Positions 17,084-25,509 of a DNA stretch of 64,000 nucleotides are shown here, in pieces. The first letter of the stretch is position 1. The number at the start of each line of letters is the position of its first letter. The stretch covers positions 1,984,001-2,048,000 of the forward strand of contig NZ_AZUI01000001.1 in the NCBI RefSeq assembly GCF_000526995.1, given 5' to 3'. The stretch is from Lacrimispora indolis DSM 755. Its GTDB lineage: Bacteria > Bacillota > Clostridia > Lachnospirales > Lachnospiraceae. The notes under the pieces are model-generated. The model did no database searches. It worked only from the letters and a program-made list of their open reading frames with translations, and was not told where the DNA came from. The position numbers and the translations under genes are program-made.

Positions 17084-18016
17084 ATGAAATGGAAAGATAG
17101 CTTTCACCCTTATGCGGCCACAACCATAGTTTTCTGGTCACTGGCCTATGTGTTTACAAAGCTGGCGCTTGGATATTTTTCCCCGTTTTCCCTGGGATTT
17201 CTCCGGTATGGGGTGGCCTCCCTGGCACTGCTGGCAGTGGCTGTCTTTACAAAGATGAAGCTGCCGGGGAAGAGGGATGTTTTGTGGTTCATGGCTTCCG
17301 GGGCAACCGGTTTTTTCCTTTACATGATTGCTTTTAACAAAGGGCAGGGAATGGTAACGGCTTCCACCGGCAGCGTTGTGCTTGCCACGGTTCCGCTCAT
17401 AACCGCGCTTCTTGCCCGTTCCATTTACGGGGAAAGGCTGCGGGGCTTCCAGTGGGCGGCCATTGGGATCCAGTTTGCCGGGGTATTGGTCCTGACGTTG
17501 ATGAATGGGATATTTTCTATTAACCCAGGCCTGTTCTGGCTGTTTCTGGCGGCTTTGCTGGTCAGCATTTACAACCTTTTGCAGAGAAAACTGACGAAAA
17601 CTTATCAGGCCCTCCAGTCCAGCGCCTTCAGTATTTTCTTTGGCACCCTGTTTCTCGCCGTATTTCTTCCGTCATCTGTCAATGAGGTGCTGTATGCTCC
17701 CGGAATTCAGATATTTTATGTTGTGACCCTGGGCATAGGCTCCAGCGCTATCGCCTATGTATCCTGGTCAAAAGCATTTGCAAAGGCAAAGCAAACGTCA
17801 CAGGTCAGCAATTATATGTTTGTAACTCCCTTTTTAACAAGCATTTTTGGTTTTCTTATGGCAAATGAGGTCCCGGACAAGGCTACTCTGACCGGCGGGA
17901 CCATTATTTTATCAGGGATCCTTATATTTAACTTTGGAGGAAAAATTTATGAGTCTTTCTTTGCCCCAAAAAGGGGTGGACATTCCGTCATTGATAAAAA
18001 GCCTTCATCAGAATAA
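17084..18016 (+). CDS. EamA/DMT-superfamily transporter
   Basis: A 310-residue ten-helix drug/metabolite transporter built from two EamA repeats (about residues 8-145 and 150-290). Conserved features: FWSLAYVFTKLALGYFSPF at the start, the GSVVLATVPLITALLA helix and, in the second half, GIGSSAIAYVSWSKAFAKAK and NYMFVTPFLTSIFGFLMANE. It probably exports an amino acid or other small metabolite. Start ATG 17084 with a modest AAAGGCAGG. The last 68 bases overlap the start of the LUD gene in another frame, so the polar C-terminal tail (about 20 residues) is encoded by shared DNA and the two genes are translationally linked. Confidence 0.88.
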   Translation: MKWKDSFHPYAATTIVFWSLAYVFTKLALGYFSPFSLGFLRYGVASLALLAVAVFTKMKLPGKRDVLWFMASGATGFFLYMIAFNKGQGMVTASTGSVVLATVPLITALLARSIYGERLRGFQWAAIGIQFAGVLVLTLMNGIFSINPGLFWLFLAALLVSIYNLLQRKLTKTYQALQSSAFSIFFGTLFLAVFLPSSVNEVLYAPGIQIFYVVTLGIGSSAIAYVSWSKAFAKAKQTSQVSNYMFVTPFLTSIFGFLMANEVPDKATLTGGTIILSGILIFNFGGKIYESFFAPKRGGHSVIDKKPSSE

Positions 18017-18587
18017 CATGACAGGTTTCCATGTCAGGGATAAAAAGGAGCTTCTGAGTCTTTTGAGGACGTTTATAGCAGATGGAACCACCGTAGGCTG
18101 CGGGGATTCGGTTACCCTTGAGCAGACGGGAGTATTTGATGATCTGAGAAAACGTAAGATCAACTTTCTGGACAAATTTGATCCGGCCCTTACCCGGGAA
18201 GAAAAACGTGAGATATACTTAAAAAATTTTTCTGCAGATACATTTGTTACCGGGGCCAATGCCGTCACCATGGACGGAAAGATTTTTAACATTGACGGCA
18301 ATGGGAGCCGGGTCGCCCCCATGCTGTATGGACCAAAGCAGGTACTTGTTGTTGTGGGAACGAATAAGATAACAGAAGATGCTCAGGCGGCAGTGAAGAG
18401 AGCCAGGCAGATTGCTGCTCCCCTGGATGCAAAGCGGCTTAATAAGGCAACTCCCTGTACGGCTCTTGACCGCTGCATTGACTGCAGACACAAGGAGAGG
18501 ATCTGCAATGATTTTGTTTTAATTGCAGGACAATTTGTGAAGGATCGGATCAAGGTAATTATCGTAAATGAGGAATTGGGATATTAA
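17949..18587 (+). CDS. LUD (LutC/YkgG-like) domain protein
   Basis: A 212-residue soluble protein with the LUD fold: conserved TTVGCGDSVTLEQTGVFDDLR (about residues 50-70), SADTFVTGANAVTMDGKI and GSRVAPMLYGPKQVLVVVGTNKI. It ends with a cysteine cluster, PCTALDRCIDCRHKERIC, found in stand-alone LUD proteins of clostridia and possibly a metal or iron-sulphur site. LutC itself takes part in lactate oxidation with LutA/B, but those partners are absent here, so the role is unknown. ATG 17949 is favoured by GGAGG at 17936-17940. It overlaps the transporter gene and ends at a bidirectional terminator. Confidence 0.83.
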   Translation: MSLSLPQKGVDIPSLIKSLHQNNMTGFHVRDKKELLSLLRTFIADGTTVGCGDSVTLEQTGVFDDLRKRKINFLDKFDPALTREEKREIYLKNFSADTFVTGANAVTMDGKIFNIDGNGSRVAPMLYGPKQVLVVVGTNKITEDAQAAVKRARQIAAPLDAKRLNKATPCTALDRCIDCRHKERICNDFVLIAGQFVKDRIKVIIVNEELGY

Positions 18588-18590
18588 AAA

Positions 18591-18626
18591 TCACAACGGT
18601 TTTTGAAAGGCCGTTGTGATTTTTTA
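18591..18626. terminator. Bidirectional terminator between LUD gene and otnC
   Basis: ATCACAACGG (18591-18600) pairs perfectly with CCGTTGTGAT (18611-18620); TTTTTT follows on the + strand and AAAA precedes it, giving a short U-tract on the - strand. It lies between two convergent genes. Confidence 0.9.
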
Positions 18627-18657
18627 TGTTTTAATAAAGGAAACTGTTAAAGTGCCT

Positions 18658-19248
18658 TTATTTCAGTCCTGCCCGGTATAATTCCCAGGCTATACGTGCA
18701 GTTTCCTCCAGTTCTTCCAGACAGTAGAAAGCCTCCATTATTGTCTTGCCCGGCACCACTGGGCCATGATTTTTTAGCAGGAAGCCGTCACTTTTATTTA
18801 CCCGTTCCCGAAATACAGAAAAAAGTGCCTCAGAGCCTGGTTTTTCATAAGGAATCAGGCCTACAGAACCAAGTTTCATCTTCAGGTACGGAGTATGGTC
18901 CGGGATGCAGTCATGCTCTGAAGAGGAAGGGACAAAGCTCCAAAGTACAGAGTAAGTACTATGGGTATGGATAACTGCTCCTATTTCCGTTGACTTTTCA
19001 TAAAGTGCCAAATGAAGCGGCCATTCCTTACTGGGTTTTTTGGAGGATCCGAACGTTCCGTCCGGGCCAATTGCTGTAAAGTCCTCTTCCCTCATGGTTC
19101 CAAAACAAGAGCCGCCGGCACTGATATAAATCTGATCATTATGGCGAAAGCTCATATTTGCGGAAGAACCGGTGGCTTTTCCCCGGTCAAACAAGCTGTG
19201 AGCCGTCCATACTGCTGCTTTTAATTTTTCTTCTAAAACAGAGTCCAT
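18658..19248 (-). CDS. otnC: Class II aldolase-family 3-oxo-tetronate 4-phosphate decarboxylase (OtnC-like)
   Basis: A 196-residue zinc-dependent class II aldolase/adducin protein. Metal ligands are visible in VIHTHSTYS and KNHGPVV, with the acidic SKEWPLHLALY segment before them. OtnC decarboxylates 3-oxo-tetronate 4-phosphate to dihydroxyacetone phosphate and CO2. I assign OtnC rather than fuculose-phosphate aldolase because it directly follows a four-carbon acid sugar kinase gene, 45 bases away on the same strand. ATG 19248 has TGGAGG at proper spacing; a TTG at 19260 is less likely. The operon is read from the sigma-54-type promoter at 20617-20631. Confidence 0.82.
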   Translation of the reverse strand: MDSVLEEKLKAAVWTAHSLFDRGKATGSSANMSFRHNDQIYISAGGSCFGTMREEDFTAIGPDGTFGSSKKPSKEWPLHLALYEKSTEIGAVIHTHSTYSVLWSFVPSSSEHDCIPDHTPYLKMKLGSVGLIPYEKPGSEALFSVFRERVNKSDGFLLKNHGPVVPGKTIMEAFYCLEELEETARIAWELYRAGLK

Positions 19249-19293
19249 CTTTTCCTCCAAGTCTGAAGCGAATCCACGTTTCGCTTTCTGATT

Positions 19294-20568
19294 TTATTTT
19301 AATGTCATAGTCAAAGCCCGTCCAAAAAAATCTTCCTGCCCAAAGTTTCCGCTTTTAAGAATCAGACGAACATTGGGCTTTTCTGCAGGAACCATAACCG
19401 GTACTCCGGGAGCGACACTTTCTCCGATCCAGTAGGAAGAAAATCCAAGTTCCTTTGTAACAGCACCCGAGGTCTCTCCTCCGGCGGATATGATTCTGGT
19501 ATACCCGGAATTTAATGCATGAACAGCCAATGCAGCGGTTGTACCTTCCAGCATATCCGCTACTTTTTCTTTTCCAAGCTTCTGGAATTCTTTTACCTTT
19601 TCCGGCGTATCAGAACTGTACACCAGAACAGCATCTGATTCGCTGCTGTGTGCCTCAATAAATTTCCAGGCCTCCTCTGCTGTCTGCCGGCCCTCCATCA
19701 TTGCTTTTGGATCAAGCTTATAACAGGGTTTTCCCTGGCCCTGATACCATGCAATTTGTTCCAGAGTTGCTTTGGAACAGCTTCCTGCTAACAGAAGTGC
19801 CTTACCCCTAGTACCGCTTTCCGGGATTTTTCCTTTTGCGGAAAGCTTCCTTGTCCAGATTCTTGCCAGGGGCTCCAAAAGTCCGCTTCCCCCTGTTAAG
19901 AGAGAAAGCTGTCCAAATACAGATGCGATTTTTTCCCCATCCTCTGTATTTTTATAGTCAGGAATGAGATAAAACGGTTTCTTAAGCAGAGTGTCCAGTG
20001 AAAGGCCGTTCCATTCTTCCAATGTCATATTACGGCATGAATACCGGCTCTGGGGCTCCATCAGTTTTTGGATCCTGCTGTCCCACATGGGAGTAAGAGG
20101 GTGGTTTTTCATGTGGCTTTCATGAAGAAAAACCCCATTTACCATAAGGTTCCCATGTTCCACCGTTCTCCCGTTAACCGGAAGAGCGGGACACAGCAGT
20201 GTATAAGGAGCTTTCAAAAGGTCTATTAATGCATCTGCTACCGGCCCGATATTGCCTTTTGGTGTGGAATCAAAGGTGGAACAGTATTTAAAATAAATTT
20301 GTTCCACGCCCTGAGATAGCAGAAAACGGGCGGCCTTAAGGCTGTCTGCCACTGCCTGGTCTGTTTCCTGAGTCCTGGATTTTAATGCGATGACGATTGC
20401 CTGAGCTTTTGCCAAATGAATGACAGACGATTCGCCGGCATTTATTTTCGTCACATGGTTATCCGGAATCCCATTATAAAGCTGAACGCTCATTCCTCCC
20501 TTTACCAGAAACGAAGCCGCATCACTGGCGCCGGTAAAATCATCGGCAATGCATCCAAATACAGCCAT
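19294..20568 (-). CDS. otnK: Four-carbon acid sugar kinase, 3-oxo-tetronate kinase OtnK (DUF1537)
   Basis: A 424-residue kinase of the four-carbon acid sugar kinase family. N-terminal sugar-binding part begins AVFGCIADDFTGASDAASFLV; KYCSTFDSTPKGNIGP (about residues 94-109) is a family hallmark. The C-terminal nucleotide-binding part has LLAGSCSKATLEQ and ISAGGETSGAVTKELG. It phosphorylates 3-oxo-tetronate before decarboxylation by OtnC. Two ATGs compete (20574 and 20568); GGGAGG abuts the first and is 6 bases from the second, so 20568 is chosen. First gene of the leftward operon, with a -24/-12 promoter 49 bases upstream. Substrate stereochemistry cannot be read from sequence. Confidence 0.88.
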   Translation of the reverse strand: MAVFGCIADDFTGASDAASFLVKGGMSVQLYNGIPDNHVTKINAGESSVIHLAKAQAIVIALKSRTQETDQAVADSLKAARFLLSQGVEQIYFKYCSTFDSTPKGNIGPVADALIDLLKAPYTLLCPALPVNGRTVEHGNLMVNGVFLHESHMKNHPLTPMWDSRIQKLMEPQSRYSCRNMTLEEWNGLSLDTLLKKPFYLIPDYKNTEDGEKIASVFGQLSLLTGGSGLLEPLARIWTRKLSAKGKIPESGTRGKALLLAGSCSKATLEQIAWYQGQGKPCYKLDPKAMMEGRQTAEEAWKFIEAHSSESDAVLVYSSDTPEKVKEFQKLGKEKVADMLEGTTAALAVHALNSGYTRIISAGGETSGAVTKELGFSSYWIGESVAPGVPVMVPAEKPNVRLILKSGNFGQEDFFGRALTMTLK

Positions 20569-20616
20569 AGTCATCCTCCCTTTCTTTGAATTTCCTCCGT
20601 TTAAATATATTATACA

Positions 20617-20631
20617 GCAATTTTCATGCCA
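20617..20631 (-). promoter_or_regulatory. Sigma-54 (-24/-12) promoter of otnK-otnC
   Basis: Read on the - strand: TGGCAT-GAAAA-TTGC, with GG and GC separated by exactly 10 bases as sigma-54 requires. It lies 49 bases before the otnK start codon. The same TGGCAT-N5-TTGC element precedes the GntP gene, and both a sigma-54 activator and rpoN are encoded next door. Confidence 0.85.
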
Positions 20632-20753
20632 ATTTATCATAATAATTATGTTTAATATTCAAAGGTTTCCATCTTCTTGACAAATCCCACAGACATATCA
20701 TATTGCTTGCCTTTTACACGGAAAGAAATGTGAATTAAGGGCTCTATGAAGTA

Positions 20754-20798
20754 TTGACCACCAATGTTGCAATGTTGTACAATTGTAGCAATGCAACA
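20754..20798. promoter_or_regulatory. Activator gene promoter overlapped by inverted repeat (candidate upstream activating site)
   Basis: TTGACC (20754-20759), 18 bases, TACAAT (20778-20783) forms a plausible housekeeping promoter for the activator gene at 20847. Over it lies an inverted repeat with 10-base arms and one mismatch, TGTTGCAATG (20765-20774) and CAATGCAACA (20789-20798). Its centre is about 150 bp upstream of the otnK -24 element, an ideal enhancer distance. The activator binding here would repress itself while switching on otnK; this is inference from position. Confidence 0.65.
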
Positions 20799-20846
20799 CA
20801 TCCTGCATCACTAATTGCTTTTCTTACCCATACCAGGAGGTATCTT

Positions 20847-22757
20847 ATGATTCGTCTTTTATTTATCGTTCCATATCCTGAATTAAAAGAAAAAGTTGAA
20901 CATGTCCTTTCTCATCATACGGAAAAAAATCGTCTCAATGCGAATATCCAGGTCATGACGGTTGAAGAAACACCGGATGTCCCCACAGATGAGTATGATG
21001 CTATAATTGCCAGAGGATATACTGCCCGGAAAACGTCATCCATGTATACACAGATTCCAACCATAGGGCTGTCAATCTCAGGATATGATATGGTAAGGGC
21101 AATTTCTGAATGCTGCGAGGCCTATCATCCCAAAAAGATTGCTGTCTGCGGATTTAGCGGACAGATGTATGAAGCAAAGAATATCTGTCAGTTTTTCCAT
21201 ATCAGCGCAGAGATCTATGCTCCTGTCCATCACGAAGATTTGCCGAAAACGTTGGAAAAGGCACTTGCTGCTGGATGTGATGCCTTGATTGGCGGATATT
21301 CCGCTAATATTCTGGCCCGTCAGTACGGACTGCCTTCCGTCATAATCAGGACAGGGGAAGATACGCTTCTTCAGGCAATCGATGAAGCAATCAATACGGT
21401 AGACCGGATCCGCCATGAACGGATTACTTCCCAGATGTATAAAACAATTATCTATTCCTCCAAGGATGGTTTACTTTATGTAGATACAGCAGGGCGGATT
21501 CAGGTCCGCAACCATGCCATCCGCCGGATGAACGGAGACGTCAGCCTGATGAACCGTCCTTTAAAGCAGGCGCTTCCATATCTTTATAAAATTTTCCGTT
21601 CTGTGATTGCCAGCGGCCAGCAGGAGACAGGAAGAATCCTTACGATTCCCGGAACCAAAACTACGGTTTCTGTAAGCTGCACTCCGGTAATTGCCAATAA
21701 AGAGATTTCAGGAGTCATTATTAATCTTACTGACATTACCATGATCCAGGATCTAGAAAGCCAGATCCGTCGGAAGCTGAGCGAACGTGGGCTCCAGGCC
21801 AAATATACCTTTCAGGATATCATCCATCAAAGCAGTATCATTGACAATACCATTGAGACAGCCAGACGTTATGCTGCGTCCGATTCCAATGTAATTATTG
21901 TAGGCGAGACCGGTACGGGCAAAGAGCTGTTTGCCCAGAGTATACACAACAGCAGCAATCGGAAAAACGGTCCGTTTGTAGCCATTAATTGTGCGGCACT
22001 CCCGGAAAATCTTCTGGAAAGTGAGTTGTTCGGCTATGTGGAAGGTGCTTTTACCGGAACCAGCAAAGGCGGTAAAATGGGGCTTTTTGAACAGGCTCAC
22101 GGAGGCACCCTGTTTCTTGATGAAATCGGTGAAATCTCTCTGTCCACCCAGAGCAAGCTGCTGAGGGTCCTCCAGGAGAGGCAGGTGAGGCGGGTTGGCG
22201 ATAACAAGGTTATTGCTGTCAATGTGCGCATCATTTCCGCAACAAATAAAAGCATACTCCAGCTTTCCCAGCAGGGTGAGTTCCGAAGAGATTTAATGTA
22301 CCGTCTGGATGTGCTGCGGCTGTTCCTTCCTCCTCTCCGCAGCCGGGAAAATGATGCAGAGCTGCTGTTCCTTCATCTCCTGGAGGTTCATAGCCAGGAA
22401 ACCCGGACTCCGCTCCCAAAACTGGATCCCGATGCCCTGCCCCTCCTTCGCCGGTATCCGTTCACCGGAAATATCCGGGAACTGAAAAATATAGCGGAGC
22501 GTGCCAGTGTCTTAAAGACAGGAAGTTTTATCAGTAAAAAGAATCTGCAGGAGGCTCTCTATCCTCAGGATCTGGAAGCAGCTTCTGTTTCCCCTCCGGA
22601 TTCCGTCTGCCTTCTTCCGGAGGGCGACTCGCTCAGTGAGCCTGAAAAGCTGCGCCTTGCCCTGAAGCAATGTGGCGGCAACAGAACACGGGCAGCCAAG
22701 ATGCTTGGCATGGACCGTACTACCCTGTGGCGTAAACTGCAGAAATATCAGATCTAA
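20847..22757 (+). CDS. Sigma-54-dependent activator with PrpR_N sensor, PAS and AAA+ domains
   Basis: A 636-residue enhancer-binding protein. Residues 1-190 are a PrpR_N-type sensor (IIARGYTARKTSS, SANILARQYGLPSVIIRTG); 195-305 a PAS domain; 325-560 the AAA+ ATPase with Walker A GETGTGKE (353-360), Walker B GGTLFLDEIGE (419-429) and Arg-rich sensor region; about 600-636 a Fis-type helix-turn-helix (GGNRTRAAKMLGMDRTTLWR). The sigma-54-contacting loop reads GAFTGT (400-405) rather than the usual GAFTGA. ATG 20847 follows AGGAGG. It probably senses a sugar acid or its phosphate and drives otnK-otnC and the GntP operon. It is not a propionate regulator by context. Confidence 0.93.
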   Translation: MIRLLFIVPYPELKEKVEHVLSHHTEKNRLNANIQVMTVEETPDVPTDEYDAIIARGYTARKTSSMYTQIPTIGLSISGYDMVRAISECCEAYHPKKIAVCGFSGQMYEAKNICQFFHISAEIYAPVHHEDLPKTLEKALAAGCDALIGGYSANILARQYGLPSVIIRTGEDTLLQAIDEAINTVDRIRHERITSQMYKTIIYSSKDGLLYVDTAGRIQVRNHAIRRMNGDVSLMNRPLKQALPYLYKIFRSVIASGQQETGRILTIPGTKTTVSVSCTPVIANKEISGVIINLTDITMIQDLESQIRRKLSERGLQAKYTFQDIIHQSSIIDNTIETARRYAASDSNVIIVGETGTGKELFAQSIHNSSNRKNGPFVAINCAALPENLLESELFGYVEGAFTGTSKGGKMGLFEQAHGGTLFLDEIGEISLSTQSKLLRVLQERQVRRVGDNKVIAVNVRIISATNKSILQLSQQGEFRRDLMYRLDVLRLFLPPLRSRENDAELLFLHLLEVHSQETRTPLPKLDPDALPLLRRYPFTGNIRELKNIAERASVLKTGSFISKKNLQEALYPQDLEAASVSPPDSVCLLPEGDSLSEPEKLRLALKQCGGNRTRAAKMLGMDRTTLWRKLQKYQI

Positions 22758-22771
22758 TCATCTCATGATGC

Positions 22772-22815
22772 AAAAGCGATGCAATGCGCTGCATTTGTTG
22801 CATCGCTTTTTGTTT
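22772..22815 (+). terminator. Terminator of the activator gene
   Basis: Perfect 13-bp stem, AAAAGCGATGCAA (22772-22784) with TTGCATCGCTTTT (22798-22810), then TTGTTTTG. The arms also carry TTGCA half-sites resembling the inverted repeat at 20765-20798, so this DNA may double as the enhancer site for the next operon. Confidence 0.88.
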
Positions 22816-23058
22816 TGCAACGATAACACCTCTATTTTGTATATTTTCAATTTCTTGATACGTTTTGTTTTATACAATGTTTATAATCCTTTTACTCCAA
22901 TTTTAAAGTTTATTAAAAAGTTGGCATAAATATTGCTTTTTAATAGAGTATCAAACGCTTGTTTTCTAATTTTCCCTGATCTGTGAACCAGATCGCCCGT
23001 CTCTACCCTGATCAGGTGAAATTGGACAGCAGTAAAATAATAATGGAGGGTTAATCTT
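22816..23058 (+). promoter_or_regulatory. Sigma-54 promoter and leader of the GntP operon
   Basis: TGGCAT-AAATA-TTGC at 22922-22936 is a canonical -24/-12 element (GG 22923-22924, GC 22935-22936, 10 bases between). The expected start is near 22948, giving a leader of about 110 bases with nested repeats: GATCTG/CAGATC (22978-22983 and 22989-22994) inside CCTGATC/GATCAGG (22975-22981 and 23010-23016). The rest of this stretch is AT-rich, with no gene seen. Confidence 0.85.
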
Positions 23059-24384
23059 ATGTCAACATCCTATGTACTTATCGTTTTTGCAATGGTCATT
23101 GTACTGATGATCATCCTGATTTCCAAGTGCAAGGTAAATGCAGCATTTGGTATCCTGATCTCTGCCTTAATCCTGGCAATTGCACTGGGAACCCCATGGA
23201 AGGAAATTGAAGATACCATAAACAGCGGTTTCGCCGGAACAATCAAGAGCGTGGCAATCGTAATCTTCTTAGGCTGTACTCTGGGCACGGTACTGGAGAA
23301 GACCGGTGCAGCGATCCGGATCACCAAATGGGCCATTGGCCTTGTCGGTGAAAAAAATATAATCTGGGCGATCGCTCTCAGCTCCGCGATTCTTGGTATT
23401 CCTATCTGGGCAGATACTGTAGTGATTCTGCTGATTCCAATCGTATCTCTTTTGGCTGTTCAAACGAAGAAATCCATGATGAGCTACGGCACGGCTCTTT
23501 ACGCTGGAGCTTTGGTAACCGCATCTTTAGTACCTCCGACTCCCGGTCCGGTATCAGCGGCAGCTTTGCTGCACGTACCCTTAGGGCAGGCAATCCTGTG
23601 GGGAGCTATCGTTGCCGTTCCAAGTGTAATTGGCGCCACTTTGTATTGTATGACATTAAAGACCCCTGTTGCCCCAAAGGAGGAGTTTTTGACAGCGGCA
23701 AAGGAAAGCGATCATATGGAGCTGCCGACCCTTTCCAAGTCTTTGCTGCCGATTTTGTTCCCCTTGTTTCTGATCCTGGTCAATACCGGTGCATCCGTAG
23801 TTGTTCCGGATACTCCTGTTGCAAACTTCTTCGCATTTATCGGAAGCCCTTTGGCGGCATTATTTACCGGCTGCCTCCTTTCCCTGCTGTTGGCAGGCAA
23901 GGAATGGAAGAGTAAAAAGGTACTAAATGACTGGGTAAATGAAGGAATTACTGCCGCTGCAATGCCGATCATTGTAACCGGTATGGGCGGTGCTCTGGCT
24001 ACCTTTGTAAAGAATGCAGGCGTTGCAGAAAAAATCGCAGGTGCTGTGGTACAATCTCCATTCCCGGCGATTTTAATTCCCATCATCATTGCAGCCATTA
24101 TCCATGCGGTTACTGGTTCCAATGCTTTGGGTGTAATGACTGCAGCCGCATTGGTTGAGCCGATGCTGGCAACTCTGGGCATCTCTCCCATAGCTGCTTT
24201 TCTGGCCTGCGGTACCGGCGCTCTGATGTTTAAGCATGCAAATTCCTCCGGATTCTGGGTAACGGTTTCTATGTCAAATATGGATGTAAATCAGGGGATC
24301 CGCGCCGTAGGGGGGGCCTCTACCATAGCCGGATTTATAGGAGCAGTATTGACCTGGATCCTGGTTGCCTTGCATGTTATCTGA
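23059..24384 (+). CDS. GntP-family gluconate/sugar-acid permease
   Basis: A 441-residue permease of the GntP family with about 12 membrane helices. Family marks: SAILGIPIWADTVVILLIPIV (about residues 109-129), the ASLVPPTPGPVSAA motif (about 154-167) and FLACGTGALMFKHANSSGFWV near the C-terminus. These carriers take up gluconate-type sugar acids with protons. Start ATG 23059 after GGAGGG. First gene downstream of a -24/-12 promoter, followed by two dehydrogenase genes, and divergent from the otn kinase/decarboxylase across the activator: it is the likely importer of the four-carbon acid used by the module. Confidence 0.93.
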   Translation: MSTSYVLIVFAMVIVLMIILISKCKVNAAFGILISALILAIALGTPWKEIEDTINSGFAGTIKSVAIVIFLGCTLGTVLEKTGAAIRITKWAIGLVGEKNIIWAIALSSAILGIPIWADTVVILLIPIVSLLAVQTKKSMMSYGTALYAGALVTASLVPPTPGPVSAAALLHVPLGQAILWGAIVAVPSVIGATLYCMTLKTPVAPKEEFLTAAKESDHMELPTLSKSLLPILFPLFLILVNTGASVVVPDTPVANFFAFIGSPLAALFTGCLLSLLLAGKEWKSKKVLNDWVNEGITAAAMPIIVTGMGGALATFVKNAGVAEKIAGAVVQSPFPAILIPIIIAAIIHAVTGSNALGVMTAAALVEPMLATLGISPIAAFLACGTGALMFKHANSSGFWVTVSMSNMDVNQGIRAVGGASTIAGFIGAVLTWILVALHVI

Positions 24385-24443
24385 TCTTTAAAATCAATCT
24401 GCTGAAACAAGACGGGAATTACATACAGAAAGGAAAGGAATCA

Positions 24444-25433
24444 ATGGAAAAATTTATTACAAGAGCAGCACGCTTAAACAAGGCTTATGACATCGAGTTG
24501 ATTGAACGTGAATTAGTATGTGAAGAGGATGATATTATCGTCAAAAACCATATGATGGGAATCTGCGGTTCTGATAAGAGCTTTTACCGGGGATTTATGC
24601 CTCCCCAGACAGCGGAATTCCGCCAGCCGCCGGAGTTTCCATTTCTTCTGGGACATGAGAGCGGAGGCACGGTAGTTGCTGTAGGAAGCCGTGTCAGCGA
24701 TTATAAGGTGGGTGATAAGGTCATCGCATTCGGCTGGAACAATAATTTTGCTGACTATTTTAAGTCAAAGTCCTTTCAGCTCCAGCCGGTTCCGGAAGGG
24801 TTGGATATGGACATTGCATCACTTGGTGAGCCCACTGCATGTGCAATGTATTCCGGCTTAAATACCGGCGTACAGCTTGGTGATATTGTCGTGGTCATGG
24901 GCGGCGGCTATGCAGGACAGATCATTGCTCAGTGCTCCAAGCTGAAAGGGGCTTATCAGGTAATCGTAGTCGATGTTCTGGATGGAAAGCTGGAGCTGGC
25001 AAAAACCTTGGGCGCGGATATTGTAATCAATTCCAAAGAAGAGGATCCGGTTGCAAGAGTAAAGGCGCTGACAGGAGGACGGGGGGCTGACGTGGTGGTA
25101 GAAGCGGCGGGCACGGCAGAATCCTTTAACGCTGCAAGCGCGCTGATCCGCCATAACGGGAAATTCGTATTTTACAGCTGGGTGACCACTCCGGTAACCT
25201 TGAACATCAGCCGCTGGCATGATGATGGTCTGGAATTTGTTAATACCTGCCTGGTTCACCATACATGGCAGCAGCGTTATGTCTGGGTTCCAGAAACACT
25301 CCGCCCCATCATTCAGGGTACCGTAAAGATTAAACCGTTGATTACCAACGAATTTAAACTGGCTGACATTAAGGAAGGGTTTGATTTAGCTGATAAGGAT
25401 GACGCTGCGATCAAGATTGTGTTCCGTCCTTGA
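24444..25433 (+). CDS. Medium-chain zinc-binding dehydrogenase
   Basis: A 329-residue MDR-superfamily oxidoreductase. Catalytic zinc ligands are visible: Cys in GICGSD (about residue 39), His-Glu in LGHESGG (about 71-72) and Glu in LGEPTACAM. Rossmann motif VMGGGYAGQIIAQ at about 151-163. The four-cysteine structural zinc loop of classical alcohol dehydrogenases is absent. It follows the GntP gene by 59 bases with AGAAAGGAAAGG in front. A natural role is oxidation of the imported acid or its reduced polyol form to the 3-oxo acid needed by OtnK, but the substrate cannot be read from sequence. Confidence 0.88.
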   Translation: MEKFITRAARLNKAYDIELIERELVCEEDDIIVKNHMMGICGSDKSFYRGFMPPQTAEFRQPPEFPFLLGHESGGTVVAVGSRVSDYKVGDKVIAFGWNNNFADYFKSKSFQLQPVPEGLDMDIASLGEPTACAMYSGLNTGVQLGDIVVVMGGGYAGQIIAQCSKLKGAYQVIVVDVLDGKLELAKTLGADIVINSKEEDPVARVKALTGGRGADVVVEAAGTAESFNAASALIRHNGKFVFYSWVTTPVTLNISRWHDDGLEFVNTCLVHHTWQQRYVWVPETLRPIIQGTVKIKPLITNEFKLADIKEGFDLADKDDAAIKIVFRP

Positions 25434-25509
25434 TTCTCTCCGTTTCCAGCCACTTCTGCAAAGCTGATGCAGATCACTAATTAATACCAGTAAAGGAGTA
25501 ATGCACAAC

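Noticed and set aside
18658..19248. L-fuculose-phosphate or ribulose-phosphate class II aldolase
   Set aside because: Possible by fold, but the immediate OtnK neighbour and absence of fucose or ribulose genes favour OtnC.
20754..20846. Longer start of the sigma-54 activator (31 extra residues)
   Set aside because: The extra codons overlap the proposed promoter and inverted repeat and do not resemble PrpR_N proteins; ATG 20847 has a perfect AGGAGG.
22672..22929. An 85-codon frame overlapping the activator end and terminator
   Set aside because: It runs through a terminator hairpin and into a sigma-54 promoter, with no ribosome site.
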